Source: Penelope pileata (Eukaryota; Chordata; Aves; Galliformes; Cracidae). Taken from it: a DNA stretch of 64,000 nucleotides. The notes beneath the pieces are model-generated. The model ran no database searches. It saw only the letters and a program-made list of their open reading frames with translations, and had not been told where the DNA came from. The translations under genes and the position numbers were made by a program. Within the stretch, counting starts at the first letter, position 1, and every line of letters starts with the position of its first letter. The stretch is from NCBI GenBank assembly GCA_013396635.1, contig WBMW01005106.1, positions 956,585 to 1,020,584 of the forward strand. Reading direction: 5' to 3'. Positions 1 to 14,302 of this stretch are shown one piece after another.

Positions 1-441
1 TTCTGCTCCTTCTGTGGCCTCATTCACCTCCTGTTCTTTCTCATTCTTTCTGGGTCTTTCCAGGTCCTTATGGTTCCTGCAAGCTGTGCTGGATCTAAGG
101 CTGCATCCTCAACCTGCCCTGGAGCAGAGTGGTGGATCCTGTAGGCTCCCATTGATGTCATACCACTTAAAAGAGTAGTGGTACAGCACCACTCAGCAAA
201 GCCTGGATGCAGGCTTGTGCAAAACATCTGATTTGTACTCCCCAACATTGATTTTTTAACCAAAATTAAGCAAGAAGGTTGAAAAAGAGCTGCAATTAAC
301 CCTACTTCTGGGTCACTGGTGGTGTGGACCCATAATTACAATTGTCCTTTGTCTTGAGGATCTGACATGAGGGATTTGGGACAGGAGAATGAACCTACTT
401 TTAATATCATGAATTGGGAGGAGAACATGACCCAGCAGCTT

Positions 442-459
442 TATATATATATATATATA
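442..459. repeat. (TA)9 dinucleotide microsatellite
   Basis: Nine uninterrupted TA units are read directly from the sequence. It is a candidate length-polymorphic marker with no other apparent role. Confidence 0.95.
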
Positions 460-2952
460 AAACAGGAGATATGGCTTTATTTATTTAATGAATTGGCGCT
501 GAATATTTCCACTGAACATTTTGCCAGGGTCTTTTGGTCAATAACAAATTTAGACTCACTTCTGCCACTGCTCTGAGAAGAGCTCCTGACTCCAAATATC
601 CACAATATTTTTCTTCCTTACTCATTTGTCCCATGGATCTGCTACTAAATGCCCTGAACAATTCTCAAAGTCAAGTGTTTGAGCCTCAGATATTCAATGC
701 CAGATATTAATTCTTTGCTGCTAACTGTGGTGTTGGAATGAGATAGAATTGTGAATTGTAGGTGATCTGCTAGTTGGATGGGTGTGGGAACACCATATTA
801 ACATACATAAATGAGCTGAATAATGGCACAAAATCTGATTTCGGAACACTTTCATATTGCAAAAGGCTTGAAGCCAAAGAAATTACAGTTGATTCCCTCA
901 CCTTGCTTTGGTGCCATATTTAAATAGCTGCACCAGTGACATTATATTATATTGATCCATAATCTGCTCTTACTTGCTTTATTGAGCATTGGAGTAACTC
1001 TATTTTCTTTAAACCTATAAAATTTTTATAGCATCAGTTTATAGAAGTTTTCACCAGTATAATGAGAGCAGGCTTTTTTTCAGAACATTCGAGAATTATT
1101 TAAAAATTTACTTTAATAAATATGAATACTACAGTCTGGCCATTTTTGGCCTCAGATATGCTAATTATCCTTATTTAAATGTCTATTTGTCTGATTTGTG
1201 TAAATAATTGCCATTCTCATTCTTAGAAAAGTGAATCTTAATGTCATTGTGGGAGTAAACGCATCAGATTTTATAAATAATACAAAATAAGTAAATGATG
1301 AATGCTATTTAAACTGCAAAAAAGTGAGCGCTGTTTAAAAAGTTGACATTTCTGACACATGATCATTAAATTTTCTCTGGAATTTGCAGAATTTCCAACC
1401 TATAGAAAATAGCACAAATGTTGTGGGGTGAAGATGCCCTTGTTGATTATGTACAAGGGATCTAAAGACCTTGATCTGAACTCTACTTTGTAGACAGTAT
1501 AATTAATTCCTGATATACCTCCCCAAATCTTAAATCTTCCTAACATTATATTTAGCCAAGACATAAGCAAAGTTTAAGATAGATTTAAGATACTCATTTG
1601 TACAGATTCTTCCTTTCAATTTTCATTTCATGTTTCCATAAATTTCTGAACCTATGACTTAGGAAATGCTGAATCAGTCAAAGAGGACTAATGTGCTCCT
1701 GGTTTATAGACTCTTTCTTTTCATGTTTCATAAAGAACATTATTTTGTGACACCATTTTATCATTAGCAAGAATTCAGTATAAATAAAAGTTGAGGTCAA
1801 GATTCTATCCCAGCACGAGCACCGGGAGGTTTTGCAAAGGAAGAACATTCCCACTGTGCCTCCCAACAGTCAAAGGCAACATGCTGTCCCCCCCCGACTA
1901 TCAGTTCTCCTTTTTCCCTTTGTAGTATTGTGAATACAGCAGTAGCTGCAGTAGGTGAAAAAGAAAACAGGTAGCTCTGTGTTGCCAGACAAGATTCACT
2001 ACAATAGGGGCTGGTTCACTGAAACTCCCAGCTCTTTGTGTCAGGTGGCTTAGAAATGATGATCAGCTTTCCCTGTGAAAAAAAACATAAAATCTTTCTG
2101 TCCTTTTCTGTTACAAAGTAAAGCTCAAAGATGGAAGTTCTAAAGGTTTAAAACCCAGAAGACAAATGAAGATAAATCAAAATGTATTTTTATTTTTTTA
2201 AATCTCATGATCTCAAGGTGTCAGGTTCGGGTATTTTGAAACTTGCAACTAAAAATCACAACATCACAGAAAAATAAATACAAACAGAATAACACAAATC
2301 CCCATCCAGTCCTTGGTCACAAGTGGATCTTGCTATGGCTCTCTAAAATAGAGATTTTAAAATGTTCTGGGCAATCAAGTCTAATGCTTTATTATCCTTG
2401 GCAGTGGTAATGACAATGAGAACTGGCAGCATTGGTTGCCGTTGGTGTCACCTCCTGTTTTTTTTTCTGAGCTATATTTTGTGATTTCCTTAAAATCTCA
2501 GATTTTCTCTCTTGAATGTTTCTGTGTGTTGAGAAGTGCTTTCAAAGACAAAACAAGTGTACACTAATGACTCAAGATTAGACAGCAGCTAATAGAGCCC
2601 CAATTTATTCAGAAAACCTAAACCACTTGTTGTTTGTTGCCTAACTCCTGAGTTATGTCACCTGGTTTGTACAGCAGGAAACTGACTGCCTTTAGACCAA
2701 GACAGAATGCCAACTTGTCCCTTTCGGTGGTTTTGTTAGCTACAGGAATAAATGTTGGTCATCAAAATGTTGAAAATTCTGCCAAAATTTCCCCTTTGTG
2801 ATTCTTGTTGCCAGCTTCCTCTTAACCCTCTGGAGTTTAAGCTGCATTATACACTGCACAGGTTCCATGTTTAATTCAGGTGTGACTGACTCCTGTGGGA
2901 TCAGAAAACTGAATGAAAAAAACGATTATCTGTGTGAGTGAAGATCTTGTAT

Positions 2953-2969
2953 ATTTATTTATTTATTTA
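2953..2969. repeat. (ATTT)4 tetranucleotide repeat
   Basis: Four ATTT units plus one base, inside AT-rich DNA. A simple repeat, too short to suggest function. Confidence 0.9.
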
Positions 2970-5900
2970 GAGTTGATGAAAGACTGTACATTCCACTAGT
3001 GAAGATTTTATTTTTTTCTTTTTTTAAATTCTGTTTTAGTCTTCAATATCTACATCTTCCTTGCTGTCCTCTCAGCACCTTTTCTAAGGATTTAATTCAA
3101 ATATTTAAAAGAATTAAATAAGGATGAAAGGAAAAAAACCTACGTTTTGTGATGGTGCTGGAAAGAAGGGTCACATGCTTGTTTATGTTGCTGAGCCATC
3201 CCGAGGATGAACATGTTCAATTCTGACTGGCGATGTTGCCAGGAGCCAGCAACATCTGTCTAATCTATTTTCTTCCATTCATCTGGCAATATGTTCAGAA
3301 CAGAGGGGACCCATGCATGCACTTAAGGCAAAACTCTGATAGATGTGTGAGCAGAAGGCTCAATGTGGGCAATGATCACGGAAAATAAGGAGCCTCTGCT
3401 CTCAAGTATGGGATCAACATCTAGCATAGACCTTGGGTGTGAGCCTTGTTCACGTCTCTCCCACTCCACACACTCATCATCCCACTTCACATCATGAAGT
3501 TAGTAGTAAAGCAGAGAAGAGCTGTAAAACACACAGTTTGTCTTTTCATTATCACTAGCTTTCCTTTCCCCATAGCCTCAACATAGAAGACATGGCAAAA
3601 TTCATCCTGCTCAACAGCGTTACTACAAATCTGACTGAGGAGCTGGGCAAGCTGATTTTGAAACCACTAGTCTTCATTGTGCATATCATTAAAAATCCTT
3701 GTTGATAGTGCTCCATGCTTGGGAAGGGTAGAGCCAGGTTTTGTGCCCCAGTATGGTACTGTGGATTCCCCAGGTGAGGGGCAAGCCCTCATTTATCATT
3801 TAGCCAACTGGATTGGTTTCCAGTGCCAAACCATTAGAATTAGGGGGCATTTTCAGAACTTGGCTGAAGAATGGAACAACACAGAGGTAGACCACTGGAG
3901 GGACCTTGCTTTTCTGGCCTCTCTAATTTAGAACATCAAAACCAGTCCCAAGACACTCTCAGAAGGACAGAATGGTAAATCAGATGAGGTCAGCTGCTGG
4001 AGGTGAGGAGCACACACACTACATGCTAGCTGTCAGTCCCACTTTGCAGAGTTGAATCCACACTGAGCTTAACTTGGATTATTGATTGCAGTGGCCTAAT
4101 GTTAATGCAAATGCCTAATACAATATTTATTTATGTCACAGTGCTTTTGTAACAGATCTAGGTAGAAAAGAAGCCCTCTCCAGATCTCTCATTTACATTG
4201 AATTAATCTAAACTCTACATAGAGATTAAAAAGTGATAGACTTAGTGAGTTACAGAACTTTCCACAGCATCAGGTATGTGTGTCTGAGATGCTGTTTTGT
4301 ACAGTCAGTCCTAAAATTAGGAAATGATAAAACAAGATATAAATACTGAAGTTGAAGTGGTACCTCAGGCGTTGTAGGCTGCTACAATCTTATCAAAACA
4401 ATCAGAACTGTAGAGTGCTGCATTACATGAGGACCTGATTTAAATTTAGCTGGAGATGAAACAAAAAACTTACCACATTTCTACGTGCCTGCATATTGTC
4501 GATAGTGCTAAATAGATCTGGGCAACATTTTTTGTTTTTTTCTTTGCAAGACTTCAGGCTCGGAAGCATTGCAGTTTCAAATCATAAATTGGGTAGCTAA
4601 GTAGTTTGTGCTGAATATTGAGGCTCTAACAAACCAGAAACAAAGGAAACACAATGATTATCCCCCCAGAGATTCACATTTAGCTACAATCAAAATCTTT
4701 TTTTCTGTAGTTGTTATTAGATCCTGATGAGCACTTCAAACTGTGGTGTTTTCCTGCCAGACCTTAGAAGTGTGATAGTGCTGAATCCATGCAATTTACA
4801 TGTCATTTAGTAAACTCTGCTCTGAAGTGGTACTTGAGGACAGCTTTGATGGCTGTGGGTTGGCTGCTGGCTAAACTGCACATTCTTAGAAGAGCAGGAA
4901 GACCCTTTTCATTGATTATCATTTATCTTAGCTGGAGAATATACTCATAGAAGTCTGACAGATGGGAAGTGTAACCGAGTATTTATTTCAAATCTTTATT
5001 TACCACTGTTAAATTTTGGAACAATTACTGTAAGCCTCTAGCTTTTGGATTTCAAACATTATGAATGTAATCTGATGAGACACGTGTTGTCTTTTCTAGA
5101 AAAAGATCATTTTTTTAGGGGGGAGTCTCAAGGAAATTGCACAGAACAAACCAATGAGCATTGCGTATGCAATGTGTTGTAATTATATCTTGTCAAAAGC
5201 TCAACTTTTTTCTTCTTTATTCTTTAGAAATATGGTAATTGTCCCTTTTCCCTTGTAGTTAATTATAAATTTCAGGAAGAATTAAGTCTGTTAAATCTCT
5301 TCTTCCCCCACTTCCCCCTCCCTTGGTCTCTATGGTAGCAGCAGGAATAGAAGGGAATTACTTTGATCTTCATTTCTGAATGACATTTCATTTCTTCTGA
5401 GCATTGACCTTGTTTAGTGCAACTGAAATTTTCAATAGATTTCATTAGATTATAATTTGCTGATCTCAGAGAGATGTCTTTATTGAGATTGGTTTTAACT
5501 ATGAAAGAAGAAGGGTGATTTGTTTCATAAATCTATGAACAGCTCTATAAACCGAGAAAAGAAAATGTTCAATTAACTGCTCAGGCAGATATGGTTAGGG
5601 CTTAATACTACTGCACAGCAGTGGAGAGCTGCACACGTAAAGGAAGGTGGAAGATACTGAGCAAGACAAAGAAAATTAGAAAGCCTGATCCTGCCTCAAG
5701 TAATGATAGCGTTTCTTAATGACAGTGAAGCCATACGTCCTTAGCAAGCCCTTTCTCTAATGTTCTGAGGGCCTGGGTGGAGGTGGGAAGACAATTTCCT
5801 CGTGCTGAGGTGAGCTGCATTTTTAAGCATTTTAGATAGCTAGAGCTGACCAAATGGATTCCTTGCAATATCCAGGAGGACACTAAAAGCAGAAAAGATA

Positions 5901-7900
5901 GTCTCCTGGCATACATCCTCAACATAAACATGCATTTCTTCTGTGTTTTAATCTGTTTGCTACTGCCATGCAAATTTCCTTCTGTCTCCCTTCACCTAAT
6001 AAAAGAATTCTGAAAAATGAGAGGATGTGTGCAGTCAAGGAGAAGAGAATGGTTATTTATGAGTGAATCATTAGGTCAGGGGTATTGCCTTGTATATGAT
6101 TATATTTTATCCAGTCTGAGACCTTTAGTGGAGTTCTACAGTTTTCATTTCCCCAGAGAATCATCTGCATCAGAGAAGATAATTTGTCAGGCTGTGTAGG
6201 AGTAGATAAGTATCTTGCACTGGGTTTGACTTCAGCCAACTCTTTTGTTGCAGGAACCCTCACTCAAGGACTTGTATGCAATTTGCAAATCATTTTCTTG
6301 GCTGTTTTTGTAGATACAAAGGGAATCTCACCCATGACTGCTTGTGACTTTGATCACCAATATCTTCTCTCAGAAGAAATTTTAAGTCAGACCTTAAAGA
6401 GCACTGCAGTTCAGCGAGCTCTGAATAAACCTTTAACAGATAAACTATTTCTAAACACTCTGTCTTTTGTCAATCTGTACTTGCCTGTGAAAAAATGGCA
6501 ATAATCTGTGTACATGCTCTTAGAGTCCCCCAAAGACCTCCAGCCATCACTGTGATTGCTCATACACCACAGAAGAGGAATTCATCCTTGATATTTTCCC
6601 CAGAGCTTCCTGATGCACATCTCTGTCACCCACAAGCTCTGCTGTGCAGTGCCACAGAACTCATATTTACCCATGCCGATGCAATATTTCCTTGCAAGAA
6701 AATCAGAGTGACTTCCCAGGCACTGGTGCTACTACCAGGTTGCATTATATCAATGTATATGCAGGATACATCATACTAAGTTTTGAACCAGTGCTGACAG
6801 CAATCAGTTATTTCAACATTTGACTGAGCTAAGTATAACTCAGAAGCTTTCCTAAGGCTACTTGCTAGGAAGGCAGATGTTTGGCTCAGAACTCTGAAGG
6901 CCTTGAAGCTTTGCTTTTGGCTTCTGAAATTGGTGATTTCTGTCTTCTTGTGACCTACGGAGTGTGCATCTCTGGATGCACGTCTCTGGATGCTTGATAA
7001 ACTGGTTGGCTTGGGAATTATGTGTAACAATGCCTCCAGAGAAGGAATGCACTAATTAATTGAGAGGTTAGCATCTGTATCAGACTTTGGTCATCCCTTC
7101 ATTGCTTCCTGACTGTATTATTGCTATGCAATTTATCAAGGGTTTAAAGCATCAACCCTGAAAGAAAGCTGATGCTAATGCAGAATTCAGCAAGGAGAAT
7201 GGATTTATTCTTTTGTGTCCCAAGGTCTCCGTATACAAAAATGACACGAGCTGATGATCTTATTGCATATTTTGAAAGCTGTGATTGCATGAAGCTGTGA
7301 TGAAGCCCATGCCTGGATAACTCTTTCAGTACAATGCAGCTGTCTCAAGGGTGAAGCTGAGTAGTGCAGGAGGCCAGGTATTCTCAAAGAAAAGAGCTGA
7401 AACGAGACTGTGGAAATCACTCATTCATAAGCTGCGGAGAAACAACTTCTCTGTTTCCATTTCGAATGGAGAGATTTCACTGGAGCGTATTCTCCCTGAT
7501 AGCAAGGCAAGATACATTATTTTTGTGTACAAATATTAATAAACATGAAAAGCACACTACAGGTTACTCTGTACTCCTTTGAAGGCCAGCTAAAGAAAGA
7601 TGATTTCAAATAATGTATTTTCATCCCTTTTTGGATTTTTAACTTTCCAGTGTACCAGTGAACCGAGGTTTATAGTCCTTATACTCAACAAACTCCTAAA
7701 CTGGTGAAAATATTAACAGCCATTATCAAATGAAATTAGTTCCTTTTACAACCTGCAAGTAATTCCCAACATATTTATTCTTATTCTTACTTGTATTTCA
7801 TGTGCTTGCAGAATAATTTATGTAGTGTTGACTTTTTGAGTAAATTGTTTTATAGTTGGTGTCTTTAAGGTATGACATGCTGGAGTTGGTGGCTGATTTT

Positions 7901-7913
7901 AAAAAAAAAAAAA
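7901..7913. repeat. A13 homopolymer
   Basis: Thirteen consecutive A bases. No retrocopy-like sequence or target duplication is recognisable upstream, so I do not call a processed pseudogene. Confidence 0.9.
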
Positions 7914-9210
7914 GACCATAAAATTGAGCACTTTTCTGCAGAAGAGCATTATTAGCACCTGATTTACAACTGTTCTTAGAACTGTTTCAACTGAGTGAGG
8001 ATGGAAGATATGAAAGGTATGAAAAGCATTGTTTTTAAACAAAATACGAAAGTGTTGACCATTCAAACATGAAATCAACTGTAATTTAAAAGAAAAGAAA
8101 ATGCTGGAGGGGAAAAGTGCTCAGTCCCAGCCCTGCACTACATGCATTTCTCAGACAATTCCCGGACAGTGACACATTATCAGAACAGTAATTCTAATAT
8201 CTGACTGTGAAGGGACAATCTCTGCAGGTCACCCTGCAGCCCAGCTACATGCTCAGCCCAGCCCTTGTGCTGGAAATTTGGGATCTCTGGGAAGCTGCTG
8301 CCTGTCAGCAATTCCCATCCATACACAGCATGTGTCTTGTGATTCTGGGCCTTGGGACAATTTTGGTATGAATCTCGAAGTCAGGTATATTTGCAGCATG
8401 TTACTCCCCCTGCTATGAGATCTGGGCCTTTCATTGTGCAGACATATCCTCTTTAAGAACGTGTGGAGCCTTTTTAAGGAGTCTCCTGACAATGCTACGC
8501 ATGGTTACCTGAGTTTGTAAGATGAGACTTTTTAATCAAAAAGTTGTTTTCTGTCCAAAGGAAATTACTAACTTTCTTACCTTTGTTTTGGCTTAGATTA
8601 GACTGAAGATGTTTTGTTTGTTAAAGAAAAATAGTAATTGGCAATATTTTATCCAGGCTTTTGATCAAAATTTATTTGTAGTTTTGTTATTTTGACAGCA
8701 TTACTTGGTTTGGGGTAGTGTTCATCCCTTCCTTCCAGGAGATAACACACCCACAGGATATTGCTGCCACAATACCAATGACTATTTCAAATCCTTTTAA
8801 AAAGACTTTCTAAACTTTCATCTAAAGGCACAATGTTTCTCGCTTACTAGTCATGCAGTGTTGAATATTCCTTAAAGTTGTCTAACCGAAAATATAAAAG
8901 ATTTTTAAGTTTTGGGGAATACAAAGCTGAAAGCGATATGCACAATTTTCACAATTTTTCTTTTTCTTTTTTCCCCCCCCTCCTTATAAAAGTGTTTAGC
9001 ACTGCAATCCTTTACTTTTTGGAGATAAGAAAGCACAAGTTGGCTTGGTTAGTTAATGTCCTCAAATCAGACTCAGAATTGAAAATAGCATGAAGCCTCA
9101 CCAGTTCTGGTAGCAGAGGTTGCCCTCCTTTGCTCTCAGCATGAGGAAAAGAAAGGTGCACTGTAGCTGCTTGCAATATAGCTGTCTTAAATGAAAACAA
9201 AAACAAGGAA

Positions 9211-9241
9211 GGTTGGTTGTTTTTTTTTTCTGTTTGTTTGT
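9211..9241. repeat. T-rich (GTTT)-type low-complexity tract
   Basis: A T/G-only stretch with a run of T followed by GTTT units, interrupted by a single C. Simple repeat. Confidence 0.8.
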
Positions 9242-11390
9242 TACATTATGTCCAGCTTCAGGAGCACACATAATTAGGGGAGTTCTCCAATTCAAGCAGC
9301 TAATTAAGAGTTTGACTCTTATGTGAAATGCTGAGAGTAATGGTGGCAGACACCAGAATTTATTCTGAACTTTTCTTCAGGGACTCTGACCCAACCTGCT
9401 GTTGCAATTTGTTCTGATGGGCTCCAAACCTTTGCTAAAATGTAATTGAATCACTGCAAATGCAAAAGAAATTACAGGAAGATCAGCCTGAAGGCCTGAT
9501 GGTAGCATCTTGCACTGCCATGTGGAACATTAGACTTTAAATTAACCCCTCTCTCTTTTGATTCTGCAAAGTTTCAGGGAACTGCAGGAGTCTTGCTCTT
9601 TTCTCCTTGTCTGTGTTCAGTCTGGGGAGCAATCAAAAAAACTCAGCAAAGAAACACATTTTTGGGACAGATTTGCTCCTCCCGGAAAATAGCCCTGGGG
9701 TGGTTCAGGCTGCAGCTATCGCTGGTTCAAAAAGGACACAATGCAGAAATGCTGCCTGTTATGAAATGGGGGAAAAAACTTGATTCTTACCTGCTTCCTA
9801 AAGCTCTTCTGTTGTTCCCTGAATGCTCCAGTGTGGAGGAAAACCAGATGGCAGCTGCTTGGGGTTCAGAGTGGATGAAGGCGGTGTTCATCCACATAAC
9901 TGAGAGCTTCATAGCAAAATTAATGGGCAAATATTGATCCTATGAGCTGCAGATCTTATGTGATGGAGGAAAAATGACTTTGTGAGGTCTAACAGGTGCT
10001 AGCAAACTCCTAGGTGCTCCATCTGGAATGGAGCCCATTGTGCCTAGTGATTGCAGCACGTACTGTGTTGTGTGTAATGCCATTTTCACTTATTTGCAGC
10101 AGAGCCATGGCAGATGCCCATCCCACAAATGCTCAGTCGAAACACCTGCCTGGATACCCATTCAGCACTCTACCGTAAGTTTGAGCCTTTTAATACAAAG
10201 CTTTGAGAGACTGAATGGTAAGTCTCTATTTGGAGCAGCCCTTCCAGGTAAAATTTCAATACTCAGTGCGTTTGAGAAAGCAGAGAAACAAGTCCTAAGG
10301 CCAAACCAAACTCGTTGGGAAGCCTGAGCTGTTGAAATGTTGGGTATGGGCTTAGCAAGGCTTCTTCAGAAATTCACTCTCTTTGGAAATGTAATTCTTT
10401 CCATGCAGAGCAGTGAAAGCACAGTGTGGTTGTTGTTGGTGTTCAGCTTGGATGGGACGTGGAGTTTCTGCTACTTGCTCTAAATGTGCTCCAGCTGAGC
10501 GTGATGACTGAGCCTGCTAGTTCTGCCCTGTCATGGGCATAGTTTGTGGGAATTCATTCATAAGCTCCTGCTGGGTCTGCCAGGAACAAGTGACATTTAT
10601 AGCACCAGCCTGTCCCCAGGCTCAGGTGGTGACACAGAAAAGGGGAGATGCGTATTTTCTTTTCCACGTTGTTATGAAAGAAGGAAATACTGGTGATTCT
10701 GAGAGCTTTATGAACTAATAAGTGGTAAAATTATTCCAAAGTAGATAATTTTTGGGATGATGGGCAGTGAGTGAACTTCAGTCTGCTAGAGTTATAGGAA
10801 ATTGCCTGGGTAAATGCTTTCCTCCTTCTGCCAATTAGATGACTTCAGTGAGATTTGCTTTTAGCTATCAAGGACATAGTAATATTTGAAGAGAAAAAAG
10901 AATCTGTGGTCAAGCTGACAGTGCATTGATTTATATCTTGTCTGAATATACATTGTAGATACAGCCAAATCCTTGGATGCTGGAAGTTAGAGGGCTGACT
11001 AATAGAACTGTGATGATTTATCTCAGCTGAGGAGTTGGCAGGATTTAGTTGACATTTTCTTTGGCTATAGATCACAGATTGATGTTGGTCCTCAGCTATC
11101 AACTTGTCACCTTTTATGAGTAGGTGAATGAGAAACAAATTTGTTTTTGTCCTCCCTCAGTGTCCTGCTAATCTGTCAAGTTTTGCAAACCCCATGGTTG
11201 TCCTTACATTATGTTAATGATATCATTGTTTATCAGCCTATGAAAACAGGCCCACTTAAACACATTGATTGAACCATTGAGCTAAACAGATGTTTGCCAT
11301 CTGAGGATCTAGCCCAGTAACTAATTTGTAAGTCTTCTTAATTATTAGTTTACATTCTCAGAGGATTTGAGTTGACTTTGTGATGTGGTC

Positions 11391-11430
11391 TGGTTGTTTG
11401 GTTGTTGTTTTTTTGCTTGTTTGTTTGTAT
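11391..11430. repeat. T/G-rich low-complexity tract
   Basis: Almost purely T and G on the plus strand, made of GTT and GTTT units around a run of T. Similar tracts occur near 9.2 and 12.1 kb, which may be independent expansions. Confidence 0.8.
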
Positions 11431-12081
11431 TGAGAGGGCTGTGGTGTGGGCACAAGTGTGGCAGTGTGGTGCTTTCAGAAATGGAAATACACAGGGCATT
11501 TCCTAGCAAAAGTAATTAGATCGGGAGAAGTTGCACTCAATGATTTTCATTAATGCCAACAACTGACTTTTCAGACAGTGACTTTAAAAGATTTTGTAAG
11601 TAAAAATAATTTTTATTGTCATTTGGGTATTTTTTAGAATATTTATTTCTTAATCAAAAAGAAAAGGATTTAAATTGATATTTCTTTCCTTGTTGTATTA
11701 CAGCAGATATGTGTGCATGCATAGGTAATTTCTATAGAGGTGCTATCTTGCATGTTTGTGTATCGTCACAAAAAATGGTAAACTAAGCATCGTGATTTGT
11801 TGTCTTCATTAACACTAGAACTGATCTAAGATCAGAATAACTACAAGCAGTGTAATTTTTAAACTGTTACAGTGGAATAAACCAAACCAATCTACTATTA
11901 GAATACAGTTCAACCATTCACTTGGTTGCTGCTTTCTGGAATTGCAGAGTGCAACATGTGGTTCATAAAGTAAATGTTCATTTGAAGTTTGCTTCCATCT
12001 GTATTTAAATGTTGAATGGAGTGAAGGAGCTCAGCAATACCCCACAAATAAGTTGGAGTTCGCAAGATCACTCCTGTGGGC

Positions 12082-12137
12082 TTTTTTTGATTGTTTGTTT
12101 GTTTTTGTTAGATTTTATTTTTGTTTTGTTTTATTTG
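12082..12137. repeat. T-rich degenerate (GTTT)n tract
   Basis: About 55 bases dominated by T with interspersed G, in GTTT, GTTTT and ATTTT units. Low-complexity sequence with no coding potential. Confidence 0.8.
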
Positions 12138-14289
12138 CCAGAAACCTTTTTCTGTGCAGCCTAACAGATTTTTCTGCCTGCCTAATTTGAATCAGGTGTT
12201 TATAAGCATTTTCCATATTTTGGTAAGTTTATTTTCTTGGGAGTCTAATGCAAACAGTTGGAGTAAATGAAATCACATGGAAAGAAACTTCTCTTAGGTG
12301 GTGGATTTCACCATCTGATTTCAAAAGTATCTTTTAACTGCCTCGCTTTTATCTGAGAAGATACCTGTGAAATGTCAGCATTTTCATAGGCAGCTGCTTA
12401 AAGAAATGAATATTTCCAGTGATGCAACGAAGCATATTACCTGCCACGAAAGGATGGTGAAACCCAAAAAAGAGCAGAGCTCCACCCAGTTGTAACAACT
12501 CCATGCAACCACCATCATTTGTGTTTGGATGCCTCTCAAGAGCAGCGTAGGGATCAGTGTCAAAGAATGCCTGTAAAGCAAATGGTAAGCAGGGTATCCT
12601 CTTTCACCAGTTCTGCTGGATGCAGCACCCTGGAATTCTTGAGTCTGGGAGAGGTTTTTCTCTCCTTTTTCAGCAGCTTTTATAAAAAGTGCTATGCCCT
12701 CTCCTGAGATCGCCTTTGCCATGTAGCACAAGAACCAGGAGATATAGCAGTTATGTAACAGTCTGACTCTTCTGCACTCCCTAATTTACCATCTTTTTTG
12801 AATTTGCTGATGATTCTTGCAATTAAGATTCTCAGTTCTGTTTAGCAACTCACCATCTGCAAAAGAGGGCATAAGTGAACACTGACTTTCTGTGCCTTCA
12901 CAATGTCCTTAATTAGATTCATTTTAAGTCTGAGAGTTTTAATCAAGGGAATTACCTAAGGGTGTCTTCGTCTGCACTTACACTTTTAGACATGTCTTCC
13001 AAAGGGTTTGTGGTGTTTGATTATAAAATGCACCAAAAGCAGTTTCACTGCATTGCTGTTAGCATACTAAACCTCCCTATTGCTGGGACAGCTTGCTTGC
13101 TAGATCTATTATGCAAAGATAATGAAGTATCATGTGCTGCATCTTTGTTGCAAAAATATTTGGTGCTAACAGCATTCTTCCAATTCAGCATTCAACGCAC
13201 TCACTCTGCAGCATCCATAGGTTCTCTCTGTTTTTTTTTCCACTGCAGAGCTCCTTAGTCCACCATGCCGACCCCCTTCCACCAAAACAGTCGCTTTTAG
13301 GGTGTCATCTTCCACTAAGAAACAGCAGAAGTGTGGTTAAGTGCATCTGGGGCACAAAAGCCTTTTAGCACGTGCCTTAAGACACCGCTCTGCAGAGCCT
13401 CATTCTGTGCCAGCTATCCTCTCAGTGTGTAGAAGTGATTTTGAGAAGTGGGGAACCTGCATGAGGGTCCCCACAGCTGTGCACTCCATGATAGCTCACG
13501 CAGCTTCACGTAGGTGTGACACAGTGGGATTTTAGTGCACGTTTTGGCTGCCAGCCTGCTTGGCAGCTGAGCGTGAGGTCTTTCTGCCTTCACAAGGAGA
13601 TCAAAATTCACTCCTTCCTGAGCCTGGCATACATATGTAGGATATTGTTGTTCTGTTTACGTAGACTAGATCAGTGCACAGATTATAATGTCTGGCTTTG
13701 TCTTTTCCCAGTTTATTGGGGACGCTGGAGGGACAGGAATGCACTAATGCCCTGCGCAGTGTCTGATTCTGGCCTGATCTGCAAGTTAGCTCATAAAGAT
13801 TTCTGGTTCAAACTGACTAATCAAGGGTTTTGCTTTCTTCCTCACTTCACAGAAGTTATTTTAAAGAAATTTATACTTTTGGAAGATGCCTGTATGTTAG
13901 TTCTGGTGGTTGTGCTCTATGTAAAGAATGTTCTGACTGTTGTACGGCGGAGCCAAGTGGGAACACATTGAAACATGCATATTCTGCTTTGTTTTAAAAC
14001 TCAGAGTCTGGAAGAATCATTTCTGAAATCAGTCTTACTCTCTTTAAGCAGAAAACAAATAAATGGCTCTGTTTGGCCAGACTCTCCTCTCTCCTGGGAC
14101 TTTGCGTTGTGCCTCATAACCGTGTCCCTTCCTCTCCTCTATGGAAGTGCTCTATAAAATAAATAAATTGCTCTGCACTCCAGAAAGTGCCTTTTGCAGG
14201 GGCTCTCTTGCTTTCTCTGGTCTTTAAGTCTTTTTCTATTACAGCCCCATTGCCTAATAAATTCTGTAGACAATCCAGGTGGTGGGGAA

Positions 14290-14302
14290 TTTTTTTTTTT
14301 TT
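14290..14302. repeat. T13 homopolymer
   Basis: Thirteen consecutive T bases read directly. There is no associated retrotransposon body on either side. Confidence 0.9.

Larger units (their letters stand above)
1..8900. other. Unique AT-rich noncoding sequence
   Basis: No exon, RNA gene or recognisable interspersed repeat is seen on either strand. All open frames here are short (about 106 codons or fewer), resemble no family I know, and show no paired splice signals. Simple-sequence content is limited to a TA run near 442, an ATTT run near 2953 and an A run at 7901-7913. A short inverted repeat (TACCACT at 161-167, AGTGGTA at 177-183) sits near the left edge. It is best read as intergenic or intronic DNA. 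Confidence 0.7.

Noticed and set aside
1..108. Minus-strand open frame running off the left edge, charged and coding-like in composition
   Set aside because: It is only 36 codons after a stop, and a random frame stays open that long about one time in ten. The candidate acceptor lacks a pyrimidine tract.
13516..13971. 151-codon open frame on the plus strand, the longest outside repeats
   Set aside because: It begins with GTG; the first in-frame ATG leaves only about 75 codons. No domain is recognisable, and a rough estimate at this AT content gives about 0.3-1 such frames by chance in 64 kb.
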